Below, piece after piece: positions 17,143 to 26,500 of a DNA stretch of 64,000 nt. Under the pieces are notes generated by a model. The model saw nothing but the letters and a program-made list of their open reading frames with translations. It did no database searches and was not told the DNA's origin. Made by a program: the position numbers and the translations under genes. The DNA lies in assembly GCF_030944405.1 (NCBI RefSeq), contig NZ_CP132339.1, positions 6,138,001 to 6,202,000 on the forward strand. Direction: 5' to 3'. How positions within the stretch are numbered: position 1 is the stretch's first letter; each line of letters begins with the position of its first letter. The stretch comes from Janthinobacterium sp. J1-1 (GTDB lineage Bacteria; Pseudomonadota; Gammaproteobacteria; Burkholderiales; Burkholderiaceae_D).

Positions 17143-19035
17143 TTAACTGTTTGTGCGCGCTTCGATCTGCTCCCATTTTTCGAGGGCGTCGAGCAATTCG
17201 CTTTCAATCTCGGCCACGCGCGCGTTCAGGCGCTTGCCTTCCGCCGGCGTCTTCTTGTAGAAGTCGGGATGCGACAATTCGGCCGCCAGCACCGACTGCT
17301 CGTCTTCCAGCTTGGCGATCAGCTTCGGCAATTCGTCCAGTTCGCGCTGCTCCTTGTAGCTGAGTTTTTTCTTGGCGGCAGGCGCCGCCGCAGCCTCGGC
17401 CTTGGCGGCAGGCTTGCTGGCCGGCGCGGTGGCCGCCGGCAAGGTGCGCACGCGCTCCCAGTCCGTGTAGCCGCCGACGAATTCGCGCCACTTGCCGGCG
17501 CCTTCGGCCACCACCACCTGGGTCACCACGTTGTCGAGGAAGGTGCGGTCGTGGCTGACCAGGAACACGGTGCCCTTGTAGTCTTCCAGCAACTCTTCCA
17601 GCAGCTCCAGCGTGTCGATGTCCAGATCGTTGGTCGGCTCATCGAGCACCAGGCAGTTGGCCGGCTTGGCGAACAGGCGCGCCAGCAGCAAGCGGTTGCG
17701 CTCGCCACCGGACAGCGTCTTGACGGGCGAGCGTGCACGCTCGGGCGAGAACAGGAAATCGTTCAGGTAGCTCATCGAGTGCTTGCGCTGGCCATTGATC
17801 TCGACCCAGTCGCTGCCCGGCGAAATGGTTTCGATCAGGCTCGCTTCTTCATTGAGCTGGGTGCGCATCTGGTCGAAGTACGCCACCTGCAGCTTGGTGC
17901 CCAGCTTGGCGGTTCCCGTATCGGGCGCCAGTTCGCCGAGGATCATCTTGAGCAAGGTGGTCTTGCCGGCGCCGTTGGCGCCGATCAGGCCGACCTTGTC
18001 GCCGCGCAGGATGGTGCCGCTGAAGTTGTCGATGATCACGCGGTCGCCAAAGCGCTTGCTGACATTTTCCAGCTCGGCCACGATCTTGCCCGAGCGTTCG
18101 CTCGAACCGACTTCCAGCTTGACCTGGCCCTGCTGGTCACGGCGCGCATTGCGCGTCAGGCGCAGCGCTTCGAGGCGGCGCACGCGGCCTTCGTCACGCA
18201 CGCGGCGTGCCTTGACACCTTTGCGTATCCACACTTCCTCCTGCGCCAGGAATTTGTCGAACTTGGCGTTTTCCACCTCTTCGTTTTCCAGCTGCTCGGC
18301 CTTGCGGGTCTGGTAGGTGGTGAAGTTGCCCGGGTACGACAGCAGGCGGCCGCGGTCGAGTTCGATAATCCGCGTGGACACATTGTCGAGGAAGGAGCGA
18401 TCGTGGGTAATGAACAGCACGCTGCCCTTGAAGTCGCGCAGCAGGCCTTCCAGCCACAAAATCGAGGTGAAATCCAGATGGTTGGTCGGCTCGTCGAGCA
18501 GCAGCACATCGGGCGCCGAGACCAGCGCGCGCGCCAGCGCGACGCGCTTCTGCATCCCGCCCGACAGGGTTTTCATCAGCATGTCGCCGGTCAGGTTCAA
18601 GCGGTCGAGCACGGTTTCCACCTTGTTCGGCAAGCTCCAGGCGTCAGCCGCATCGAGCTTGACCTGGATGTCATGCATGCGCTCCATCAATTCGTCGTCA
18701 TTGCCCTGGCCAAACTGGCCCGTCAGCTCGTCGTATTCCTTCAGCCACGCCTGCGATTCGCCCATGCCGGACGCCACCGCATTAAACACCGACATCTCGG
18801 GATCGAACTGCGGTTCCTGCTCCACATAGGCGATCTTGATGCCTTGCTGCATCACCAACAAGCCATCGTCGAGCTTGAACTTGCCCGAGATGACCTTCAA
18901 CAGCGAGGATTTGCCGGTGCCGTTGCGGCCGATCAGGCCGACCCGCTCCGAGGTTTCCAGTGAAAATTCCGCGTGATCGAGCAGCGCGACGTGACCGAAC
19001 GCAAGTTGCGCCGATGAAAGAGAAATGACAGCCAT
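17143..19035 (-). CDS. uup: ABC-F ATPase Uup
   Basis: About 630 residues from ATG 19035 (MAVISLSSAQLAFGHVALL); upstream in-frame sequence does not resemble the family. Two ABC domains are clear: Walker A GRNGTGKSS and GANGAGKTT, signatures LSGGMQKR and LSGGERNR, Walker B LLLDEPTNHLD and LVLDEPTNDLD. They are joined by the ABC-F linker rich in charged residues. The C-terminal 90 residues form the Lys/Ala-rich linker and coiled coil of the Uup subfamily (KLSYKEQRELDELPKLIAKL). The protein is soluble and lacks membrane segments. Known roles are ribosome-associated functions and suppression of precise excision of transposons. Confidence 0.92.
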   Translation of the reverse strand: MAVISLSSAQLAFGHVALLDHAEFSLETSERVGLIGRNGTGKSSLLKVISGKFKLDDGLLVMQQGIKIAYVEQEPQFDPEMSVFNAVASGMGESQAWLKEYDELTGQFGQGNDDELMERMHDIQVKLDAADAWSLPNKVETVLDRLNLTGDMLMKTLSGGMQKRVALARALVSAPDVLLLDEPTNHLDFTSILWLEGLLRDFKGSVLFITHDRSFLDNVSTRIIELDRGRLLSYPGNFTTYQTRKAEQLENEEVENAKFDKFLAQEEVWIRKGVKARRVRDEGRVRRLEALRLTRNARRDQQGQVKLEVGSSERSGKIVAELENVSKRFGDRVIIDNFSGTILRGDKVGLIGANGAGKTTLLKMILGELAPDTGTAKLGTKLQVAYFDQMRTQLNEEASLIETISPGSDWVEINGQRKHSMSYLNDFLFSPERARSPVKTLSGGERNRLLLARLFAKPANCLVLDEPTNDLDIDTLELLEELLEDYKGTVFLVSHDRTFLDNVVTQVVVAEGAGKWREFVGGYTDWERVRTLPAATAPASKPAAKAEAAAAPAAKKKLSYKEQRELDELPKLIAKLEDEQSVLAAELSHPDFYKKTPAEGKRLNARVAEIESELLDALEKWEQIEARTNS

Positions 19036-19206
19036 AATGAGTAAAGGTGCTCGGGCGCTGCGTATTGCGACCGCCTGGGCGTGCAAGACAGCTGCCGATT
19101 GAATGAATGAAGCACGCATTGTACCGATAACCGGGGCCTCGGTTGCGGGCGATCAGAAATTTGCCGCTGGCAAGGAACAGGCTGCCGAGGTGCGTTGCGT
19201 GATGGT

Positions 19207-19281
19207 TGGTGTCGCCAGCAGGAATCGAACCTGCATTTAAGTCTTAGGAGGACCTTGTACTATCCATTGTACGATGGCGAC
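19207..19281 (-). tRNA. tRNA-Arg (anticodon CCT)
   Basis: The minus strand folds as a full cloverleaf: acceptor GTCGCCA pairing with TGGCGAC, D arm GTAC/GTAC, anticodon stem AGGTC/GACTT with loop CTCCTAA (anticodon CCT at the middle), T arm GCAGG-TTCGATT-CCTGC, discriminator A and an encoded CCA (19207-19209). CCT reads the arginine codon AGG, which is rare in high-GC genomes. Confidence 0.96.
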
Positions 19282-19311
19282 ACACGAAGCGGCATTATAC
19301 AGCCTGCCGCA

Positions 19312-20361
19312 CTACATTGACAGCCTGCTGCCCGCGCTGACGCCCAACAATGGCAACAATTGTTGCGCCGCCAGGCCATGCGCCACCTTGTTCCAATGGC
19401 CGTCCATCGGCGCAAAGTCCAGCCGTTCGCGTTGCGCCGCCCAGTGCCGGGCAAATACGGGCTGCATGTCGAGCACCGGAAAGCCGTGCCGCTCCAGCTG
19501 CGCGATCAGGAACTGCCGGTTGTCATCCTGCCAGGAGGGCTTGCCGCGGCGCGCATCGTAGAGCAGGCCGCGCTCGCCATCGATGACGAAGATATAGCGC
19601 ATGCCCGCACTGCCCTGCACCGCCTTCAGTTGCGACAGGTAATACTCGAGCACGCGCGCGCGCGCGGCATGCGTAGCCTGCAGGTCCGGCGCGGGCGCCG
19701 GCAAGGACTTGCCGGCGGTACGCCAACTCGACGCGATCCAGTCCGGCAGCTTCAGGTTGTAGTACACATAGCGTACCAGCGCGGAGCGCGACACCAGCTG
19801 TTTCAGCCGGGATTCGACATAGGCATTGTGCATCACGCGCACGCCGCCCGCGCTCTCTTCGAACTGGCTGTGGCCGCGCGTCGTTGGCTGCAGCAAGTGA
19901 TTCATGCTGCCCGAGTCGATCAGCAGCACCACCGTGCGCGGGTGCAGGAGCGGCACATGATAGCGGGCCATCTCCAGCGTGTCGGCCAGGGTATTGCCGG
20001 AACTGGCGGCGGCCAGCACGGCGCCGTCCAGGGACCGCGACAGTTGCCCCTGCAAGCTGTCGCGCCGGTCGAGCATCAGGCTTTCCACGAAGCTGTTGCC
20101 CAACACCAGCACCTCGGGCCGCTCGCTGAAATCGGTCGAATTGGCGTAGCCTTGCCGGTTGGTGACGCCATGGCGTGCATTGTCGAGCCCCCAGCCATAC
20201 GAATACACATAGTCCTGCCGCGGCAGGTAGCGGCTCAAGGGCATGCGCGCATCACTGGGCTGCAAGCGCAGGCCGTCGGCCACCGGCAGGCATTGCAGCA
20301 CGAGTTCCAGCAGCAAGGCCATGGCCAGTGCGCCGAGTCCGATAAAGAAAGAAGTACGCAT
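19312..20361 (-). CDS. AlgJ/AlgX-like SGNH acetyltransferase-type protein
   Basis: 349 residues from ATG 20361, which gives an N-terminal signal anchor (MRTSFFIGLGALAMALLLEL). The SGNH pattern is visible: VLVLGNSFVESLMLD for the nucleophile block and PMDGHWNKVAHGLAAQ for the D-x-x-H block. It starts 16 bp after the MBOAT gene. In alginate-type systems a membrane O-acyltransferase hands acetyl groups to a periplasmic SGNH protein that modifies the polymer, and this pair fits that model. The glycan acceptor may be the EPS made by the cluster at 1-17 kb, but that is an inference. Confidence 0.8.
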   Translation of the reverse strand: MRTSFFIGLGALAMALLLELVLQCLPVADGLRLQPSDARMPLSRYLPRQDYVYSYGWGLDNARHGVTNRQGYANSTDFSERPEVLVLGNSFVESLMLDRRDSLQGQLSRSLDGAVLAAASSGNTLADTLEMARYHVPLLHPRTVVLLIDSGSMNHLLQPTTRGHSQFEESAGGVRVMHNAYVESRLKQLVSRSALVRYVYYNLKLPDWIASSWRTAGKSLPAPAPDLQATHAARARVLEYYLSQLKAVQGSAGMRYIFVIDGERGLLYDARRGKPSWQDDNRQFLIAQLERHGFPVLDMQPVFARHWAAQRERLDFAPMDGHWNKVAHGLAAQQLLPLLGVSAGSRLSM

Positions 20362-20377
20362 ATGAGCCGACGCCAGA

Positions 20378-21850
20378 TCAGAAATTAAAGTACAGGAATT
20401 CGGATACGCCGCGCGTCTCGCTGATCGACAGTAACAGCATGCACAGCAACAGCATGGCGCCCAGCAACAAGCTGCCGCGCCGGCCTTCCAGCCGGTGCTC
20501 CTGCTCCAGGCGCAAGCCGCGGCCCAGCAGCTGGTAGGCATTCGGCAGGCAAAATGCCGTCACCGCACACGCCGCCAGCCAGGCCAGGCAGGATGACAGT
20601 TGCATGATGCGGTTGATGCCCAGCACGGCGGCTGCCATGTCCTCGGTGAGGGTGCCGCCCGCCATCGCCCTGAGCACGTCGACGGCGACGGCGACCGAAC
20701 TGGCGCGAAAGAAAACCCAGGCCAGCACCACCGCCAGGAAAGTCGCCGCCGCACCGGCCAGCCTGAGCGCCAGGTTGCTGCGCTGCCCCAGCACATGGCG
20801 CAGCGCATGGTTGACGATCAGGTAGGCGCCATGCAGCATGCCCCACACGACAAAGGTCCAGTTCGCGCCATGCCACAAGCCGCCCAGCAACATGGTCAGG
20901 AACAGGTTGCGGTAGCGCTGGAAAGCGCCGTGGCGGTTGCCGCCCAGCGCGATATACAAATAGTCGCGCAGGAAGCTCGACAGCGTGATGTGCCAGCGGC
21001 GCCAGAAGTCGATGATCGAGGTGGCTTTGTAGGGCGAGTTGAAATTGATCGGCAAGATAATGCCAAACATGTAGGACAAGCCATAGGCCATGTCGGAATA
21101 GGCCGAAAAATCGAAATACAGCTGGAAGGTGTAGGCCAGCGCCCCGGCCCAGGCTTCGAGCATGCTCAAGTGCTGGTGATGCTGGTCGAACACGGGGCCG
21201 ACAAAGCGCGCCACGCCATCGGCAAGGATGACCTTCTTGAACAGGCCGATGGTAAAGAAAGCCAGCCCCACCACCAGCCGGCCACGGTGAAACACATGCG
21301 AGGCCGGCTGCGAAAACTGCGGCATCATCTCCTTGTGATGCAGGATGGGACCGGCGATCAGGTGCGGAAAATAGGTGACGAACAGGCCATAGCTTTCCGG
21401 CTGATAATCCTTGACCTTGCCGGCGTGGCAGTCGACCAGGTAGGCAATCTGGGTAAAGGTGAAAAACGATATGCCGATAGGCAGGACGACGCCCAGCGGC
21501 GCGATGGACGCGCCCGTCACGGCCGCCACATTGCCGAGCAAAAAATCGGCATATTTGAAAAATACCAGCAGCGACAGATTGAAGACCAGGCCGGCCACCA
21601 GCCAGCCCTTGGCCGCCTTCAGGCGGCCCTGTCCATGGCGCAGCGAAATGCTGCGGCCGACGGCAAAGTTGGCGCAGATCGACAAGGCCAGCAGCGGCAG
21701 GAAGGCGATATCCCAATAACAATAAAAGGCGACCGAGGAAAACAGCAGGAAAATGATCGACATCCGCAGTGAATAGCGGGAAAGAACAAAGTATCCAAGC
21801 AGGGCCAGCGGCAAGAAAACCAGGAAAAACGCAAAAGAATTAAATAGCAC
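20378..21850 (-). CDS. MBOAT-family O-acyltransferase (AlgI-like)
   Basis: 490 residues from a GTG at 21850 (V/M-LFNSFAFFLVFLPLALLGY is the standard AlgI beginning), with AGGA about seven bases upstream. Multiple membrane segments and the conserved GLWHGANWTFVVWGMLHG block holding the two catalytic-type histidines are present, as is FWRRWHITLSSFLRDYLY. It should move acyl (acetyl) groups across the inner membrane for polysaccharide O-acylation. Its first 11 bases overlap the end of the PEP-CTERM gene, so the two are co-translated. Confidence 0.92.
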   Translation of the reverse strand: MLFNSFAFFLVFLPLALLGYFVLSRYSLRMSIIFLLFSSVAFYCYWDIAFLPLLALSICANFAVGRSISLRHGQGRLKAAKGWLVAGLVFNLSLLVFFKYADFLLGNVAAVTGASIAPLGVVLPIGISFFTFTQIAYLVDCHAGKVKDYQPESYGLFVTYFPHLIAGPILHHKEMMPQFSQPASHVFHRGRLVVGLAFFTIGLFKKVILADGVARFVGPVFDQHHQHLSMLEAWAGALAYTFQLYFDFSAYSDMAYGLSYMFGIILPINFNSPYKATSIIDFWRRWHITLSSFLRDYLYIALGGNRHGAFQRYRNLFLTMLLGGLWHGANWTFVVWGMLHGAYLIVNHALRHVLGQRSNLALRLAGAAATFLAVVLAWVFFRASSVAVAVDVLRAMAGGTLTEDMAAAVLGINRIMQLSSCLAWLAACAVTAFCLPNAYQLLGRGLRLEQEHRLEGRRGSLLLGAMLLLCMLLLSISETRGVSEFLYFNF

Positions 21851-22601
21851 TGAACGTTCCTGGCGAGGATGGATCGGCAAGCGCGCCGCGCTTGCGCGCA
21901 TGCAGGCCACCCAGCAGGAGCAGGCCCGCCAGCAGCATGCCGAAGGTCGCCGGTTCCGGCACCGCGCTGATGCTGTACACCTGCAGCGCGCCGAAGGTCA
22001 GGGCCGACGCATTGGCCGAACCGTCCACCAGGCTCAGGCCCGACGACGGCTGGCCGGCAGGGCTGTATGTATACAGGTAAGAATAGCCGCCGGAGGTCAG
22101 GTCGCGCGGCACATACAGGTCATGGCCGATGCCGAAGGTCGGACCGAAATCGCTGTCGTTGTAGGTCTGGCCGCTGCCGGTGCTGTCGCCGCTGAAATAC
22201 TGCTTGAGCTGCGGCAGCATCAGCCCGGACGTCAGGTTGAACAGGAATGCCGTGCGCTCGCTGTCGGCCATGGTGACGTGCAGGCCCGCGCTGGCATTCC
22301 AGCTCTGCGGGTTGTAGCCGCCGACCAGCCAGGTCTGGCCCGCTGTGTTGCTGGCTTCCATCACCGAAAATGTGCGTCCCTTGCCATCGGCCGCCGCGTG
22401 GAAGTCGAGCGAGGTATCGCCCGCCGCCTTGGTGTAGATGGGCGTGAGCGCCAGCGGGCCTTCGCCCAGCCACGATGACAGCTGCGCCGTATCCTGCTGA
22501 GACAACAGGGACGGCGTGGCCGCAGCCTGCGCGCCCGCGCAAAACACCAGGCTGGCCAAGGCCGGCAGCCACCTGTTGATGGTCGTGAAATGATTTTGCA
22601 T
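21840..22601 (-). CDS. PEP-CTERM-anchored TLDc-domain protein
   Basis: 253 residues from ATG 22601 (an ATG 15 bases upstream is possible). A signal peptide (WLPALASLVFCAGAQA) leads into a TLDc-like domain: FSVMEASNTAGQTWLVGGYN, PQSWNASAG, ERTAFLFNLTSG and GPTFGIGHDLYV. Near the C-terminus is the sorting signal VPEPATFGMLLAGLLLLGGL followed by HARKR. Unusually, about 15 more residues (GALADPSSPGTFSAI) follow the basic cluster, and their codons overlap the MBOAT start. It is a likely XrtB substrate. TLDc domains are known mainly from eukaryotic oxidation-resistance proteins; the function here is unknown. Confidence 0.85.
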   Translation of the reverse strand: MQNHFTTINRWLPALASLVFCAGAQAAATPSLLSQQDTAQLSSWLGEGPLALTPIYTKAAGDTSLDFHAAADGKGRTFSVMEASNTAGQTWLVGGYNPQSWNASAGLHVTMADSERTAFLFNLTSGLMLPQLKQYFSGDSTGSGQTYNDSDFGPTFGIGHDLYVPRDLTSGGYSYLYTYSPAGQPSSGLSLVDGSANASALTFGALQVYSISAVPEPATFGMLLAGLLLLGGLHARKRGALADPSSPGTFSAI

Positions 22602-22734
22602 ACCTGGCTCACCCATGTCTGTTCTATATACCGATGTATTATAGGGTTGCCAAACAAAACATGCTTGATAATATTTTCATATGCCTTTGCGCAAGGTTTT
22701 CAGGCCTTGCCGGCGAGGCTGGCCAACAACATCG

Positions 22735-23451
22735 TCAGGCGATATCGGCATGCCGGCGCAGCCGCCGCGCCTGGTGCACCGTGCTGCGCGCCAGGGTGGC
22801 GAGCGCCTGCCGCAGCGCCGCGTCATCGAGCGCCGGCGCCTGCAGCACGGCGGCCAGGCCGTCGGCCGCGCCATACAGGCCCAGGGTAGTGCAGCCCAGG
22901 TGCAGGCGTTCGACCTGCTGGCGCGCCTGGGCCGGCTCGCCGCGCGCCTGCAGCGCTTCGATATGGCTGGCGCTGGCGGCGGCCTGCTCCTGGAAGCCGG
23001 CCAGGTAGGCCAGCAGGCGTTCGGCATCGACGCCCAGCCGCTGCAGGGTCAGGCCGGGCGCTTCGGCCAGCGGCGCCTCAGCGGCGGCGGCAAGACAGGC
23101 ATCGAGATGCTCGCGCACCTGTTCCTGCTGGAACGGCTTGACGATATAGCCGGCGGCCCCGGCCCGCACCGCGTCGCGCACGGTGGCCTGGTCGTTGGCC
23201 GACGACACCAGCACCAGCGGCATGGCGTCGAGCCCACTGTCGGCGCGCACTTTTTGCAGCAGCTCCATGCCGGACAGGCGCGGCATGCGCAGGTCGCAGA
23301 AACACAGGGCCGGGCGCAGCCCGCCTTCGAGCTGCTCCCAGGCGGCGGCGCCGTCCTCCGCTTCCACAATATCGTGCACGCCGCAACTGTCGATCAGGTG
23401 CATCAGCACCATGCGCGAGACCACATCATCATCGACCACCAGTACTTTCAT
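22735..23451 (-). CDS. Response regulator with C-terminal Hpt-like domain
   Basis: About 238 residues from ATG 23451. Residues 1-120 are a receiver domain: acidic pocket VLVVDDDVV, phosphoacceptor Asp in CFCDLRMPRLSG, Ser in VLVSSAND and Lys in YIVKPFQQ. The remaining helical region has RLHLGCTTLGLYGAADGL, which lines up with the HxLKGxxxNLG core of histidine phosphotransfer domains with the His kept but the Lys replaced by Cys. There is no DNA-binding domain, so the output is probably protein-protein phosphotransfer. It lies 95 bp downstream of the hybrid kinase and is probably its partner. Confidence 0.85.
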   Translation of the reverse strand: MKVLVVDDDVVSRMVLMHLIDSCGVHDIVEAEDGAAAWEQLEGGLRPALCFCDLRMPRLSGMELLQKVRADSGLDAMPLVLVSSANDQATVRDAVRAGAAGYIVKPFQQEQVREHLDACLAAAAEAPLAEAPGLTLQRLGVDAERLLAYLAGFQEQAAASASHIEALQARGEPAQARQQVERLHLGCTTLGLYGAADGLAAVLQAPALDDAALRQALATLARSTVHQARRLRRHADIA

Positions 23452-23546
23452 TGCCGCCTCCCTCACTGGCGCCTGCAGCGCGCCTGGACCTTATTCTACC
23501 GAACTTCGCCGCCGGCGCCGCACCAATTGTCTTTTATATACCGGCC

Positions 23547-26500
23547 TCACCTTGCGCCGATGTCGGCCAGCAAGGCGTGCAGGCGCGGCAGCTCCAGCGC
23601 CACGCGCGCCCAGTGTCCGCCATCGGCCGCCTCTTCCAGTTCGGTGCACAGCAGGTGCAGGGCGGCTTCGTCGAGATAGGCGGCGCTGCCCTTGAAACCA
23701 TGCAGCAGGCGCCCGGCACCATCGCTGTCGCGCGCGGCCATGGCCGCATCGAGTTCGGCCAGCCGGCCGGCCAGGTCCAGCGCAAAGGCGCTGCGCAGGC
23801 GGCGCTGCAAGTCCTCGCCACGCGCGCCCTGTCCCGCCGCCAGGCCGGCGGCGGCCGGCGCCACGCCGAACAGCGCATCGAGTTCGGCCTGGCCGCGCGC
23901 CAGCATGCGGGGCGGCTCGGATGGCAGGCACGGCAGCAGATGGCCGCGCGCCAGCTGGCGCTCGATCGCGCGCCCCAGCAGGCAATGCAGCGCCGTCTCG
24001 TCGATCGGCTTGCTGAGGAAGTCGTCCATGCCGGCGCCCAGGTAGCGGCTGCGGTCTTCCTCGCTGGCGTTGGCCGTCAGTGCGACGATCATCACCTGCT
24101 GGTCGCAGACCGGCTGGTCCGGCAGGCCGCCGGCGCGGATCAGGCGCGTGGCCGTGGCGCCGTCCATCTCGGGCATGCGCCCGTCCATCAGCACCAGGTC
24201 GTAGCGCGTCTGGGTGCAGGCGGCCACCGCCAGCGCGCCGTTGGCGACCACGTCGACCCGGTGCCCGAGGTCTTCCAGCATCACGCGGATGATGATCTGG
24301 TTGGTCGGGAAATCCTCGGCGCACAGCACGCGCAGCTGGTGGCTGTGCGGCGCCAGCGCCACCTGCGGCGCCAGCGGCGGCGCCACGCCGTCGGCCAGCG
24401 GCACGGTAAACATGAAGGTGCTGCCCTGCCCCGGTGCGCTGGCCACGGCGATCTCGCCGCCCATCAGCTCGACCAGCTGGCGGCAGATCGCCAGGCCCAG
24501 CCCCGTGCCGCCATAGCGGCGCGTGGTGCTGGCGTCGGCCTGCTCGAATTTCTGGAACAGGCGCTCCATCGCATCGGCCTCGATGCCGATGCCGCTGTCG
24601 CTGACGGTGAAGCGGATCAGGTTGACCTGGCCCGTGCCATGGCCGGCCGGCGCCGGCGCCAGGCCGGCCCGCTCGACGCGCACGCGCACGCCGCCGCGCT
24701 GGGTGAACTTGAAGGCGTTGCCGACCAGGTTGACCAGCACCTGGCGCAGGCGCGTCGGGTCGCCCACCACGAAGTCGGGCAGATCTGGCGCCAGGTCGAT
24801 GGCAAAGCCGATGCTGCGCGCGGCCGCCTGCTCCTCGAACAGGCTGACCACGTTTTCGATGGCCGCGCCGAGCGCGAAGTCGATGTTTTCCGTGGACAGC
24901 TTGCCCGCTTCGATCTTGGAGAAATCGAGCAGGTCGTTGATGATCGCCAGCAGCGACTGGGCATTGGCCTGGCCGCGCAGGATCTGTTCGCGCGTCGCCG
25001 CATGCAGCTGGCTGTCGCGCAGGGCAAAGCCCAGCATGCCGATCACGCCGGCCAGCGGGGTGCGCATCTCGTGGCTCATGTTGGCCAGGAATTCCGATTT
25101 CTGGCGCGTCGCGTCTTCCGCCTTGCGCTTGGCCAGGCGCAGGCTTTCCTCGTTCTGCGTCAGGCTGGCATTGGCCAGCGCCAGCTCGTCGGCCTGGGCC
25201 CGCACCTCGATTTCCTTGCCTTGCAGTTCGCGGTTTTTTTGCGATACTTCGGCCGTGCGCGCGCTGACCAGTTTTTCCAGCCTGGCCTGCTGGCGCCGCA
25301 CCGTGCGCATGCGCTGGCGGTAGGCGCCGTAGATGGCGCCCAGCAGCAGCGCCAGGGCCAGGCTGCGGAACCACCAGGTCTTCCACATCGGCGGCAGGAT
25401 GGTGATGGCCAGGGTGGTGCCGGCCTCGTTCCAGATGCCGTCCTTGTTGGCCGCCTTGACGCGGAACACGTATTCGCCCGGATCGAGATTGGTGTAGGTG
25501 GCAAAGCGCCGGCCGGCGTCCGTCATGACCCAGTCCTGGTCGAAGCCTTCGAGCCGGTAGGCGAACATATTGCGCTGCGGCGCGGCGAAATGCAGGGCCG
25601 CGAACTCCAGCGAAAACACGCTGTCGCGGCTGGTCAGGGTCAGGCTGCGCGCATGGTTGATGGCCGTGCGCAGCAGGTGGGCAAACTCGCCGCGCCCCAC
25701 CGCCACCGGCTTGTTGAAGACCTGCAGCTCGGTGATGGCCACCAGCGGCGGCACGCGGTTGTCGTGGATCTCGGCCGGCACGAAGGCCGTCATGCCGTTG
25801 AAGCCGCCGAAGTACATGGTGCCGTCATCGGCGCGCAGCGCGGCGCCGTCGAAGTACGACCCCTCGGCGGTGCCGTCGGCGCTGTCGTAATTGCGGAACT
25901 GCCCGCTGCGCATGTCGAGCCGGGTGATGCCGCTGTTGGTGCTCAGCCACAGCTGGTCGCGGTCGTCGCCGAGGATGCTGGCGATCGCATCGTCGGCCAT
26001 GCCGTCCTTGCGCAGGAAGCGGCGAAAGCGGATGTCGCCCTGCTGGTCGACATCCATGCGGTTCAGGCCATTGGCCGTGCCGACCCACAGCACGCCGCGC
26101 TTGTCTTCATGCAGGTAATGCACTTCGTCGTGGCTGAGGCTGGACGCGTCCTTCGCATCGTGGCGGTAATGGCGGAAGGTGCCGCTGGCGCGGTCGAACA
26201 GGTCCAGGCCGTGGAAGGTGCCTATCCACAGCCGGCCCTGGCGGTCTTCCAGCACCGGGCGCACGGTATTGTCGGACAGGCTGTCGGGATTGGCCGGATC
26301 GTGACGGTAGGTGGTGAACTTGCCGCTGGCGGGATCGAAACGGTGCACGCCGCCGCGCGTCGAGACCCACAGCATGCCGCTGCGCTCGCCCGCCACGTTG
26401 CGGATGGTGTTGCTGTTCGGGTCGCCGACGCCGAAGCGGGTGGTGGAAAAGCGCCGCGTGGCCAGGTCGAAGCGGTGCAGGCCCGAGCTGCCGCCCACCC

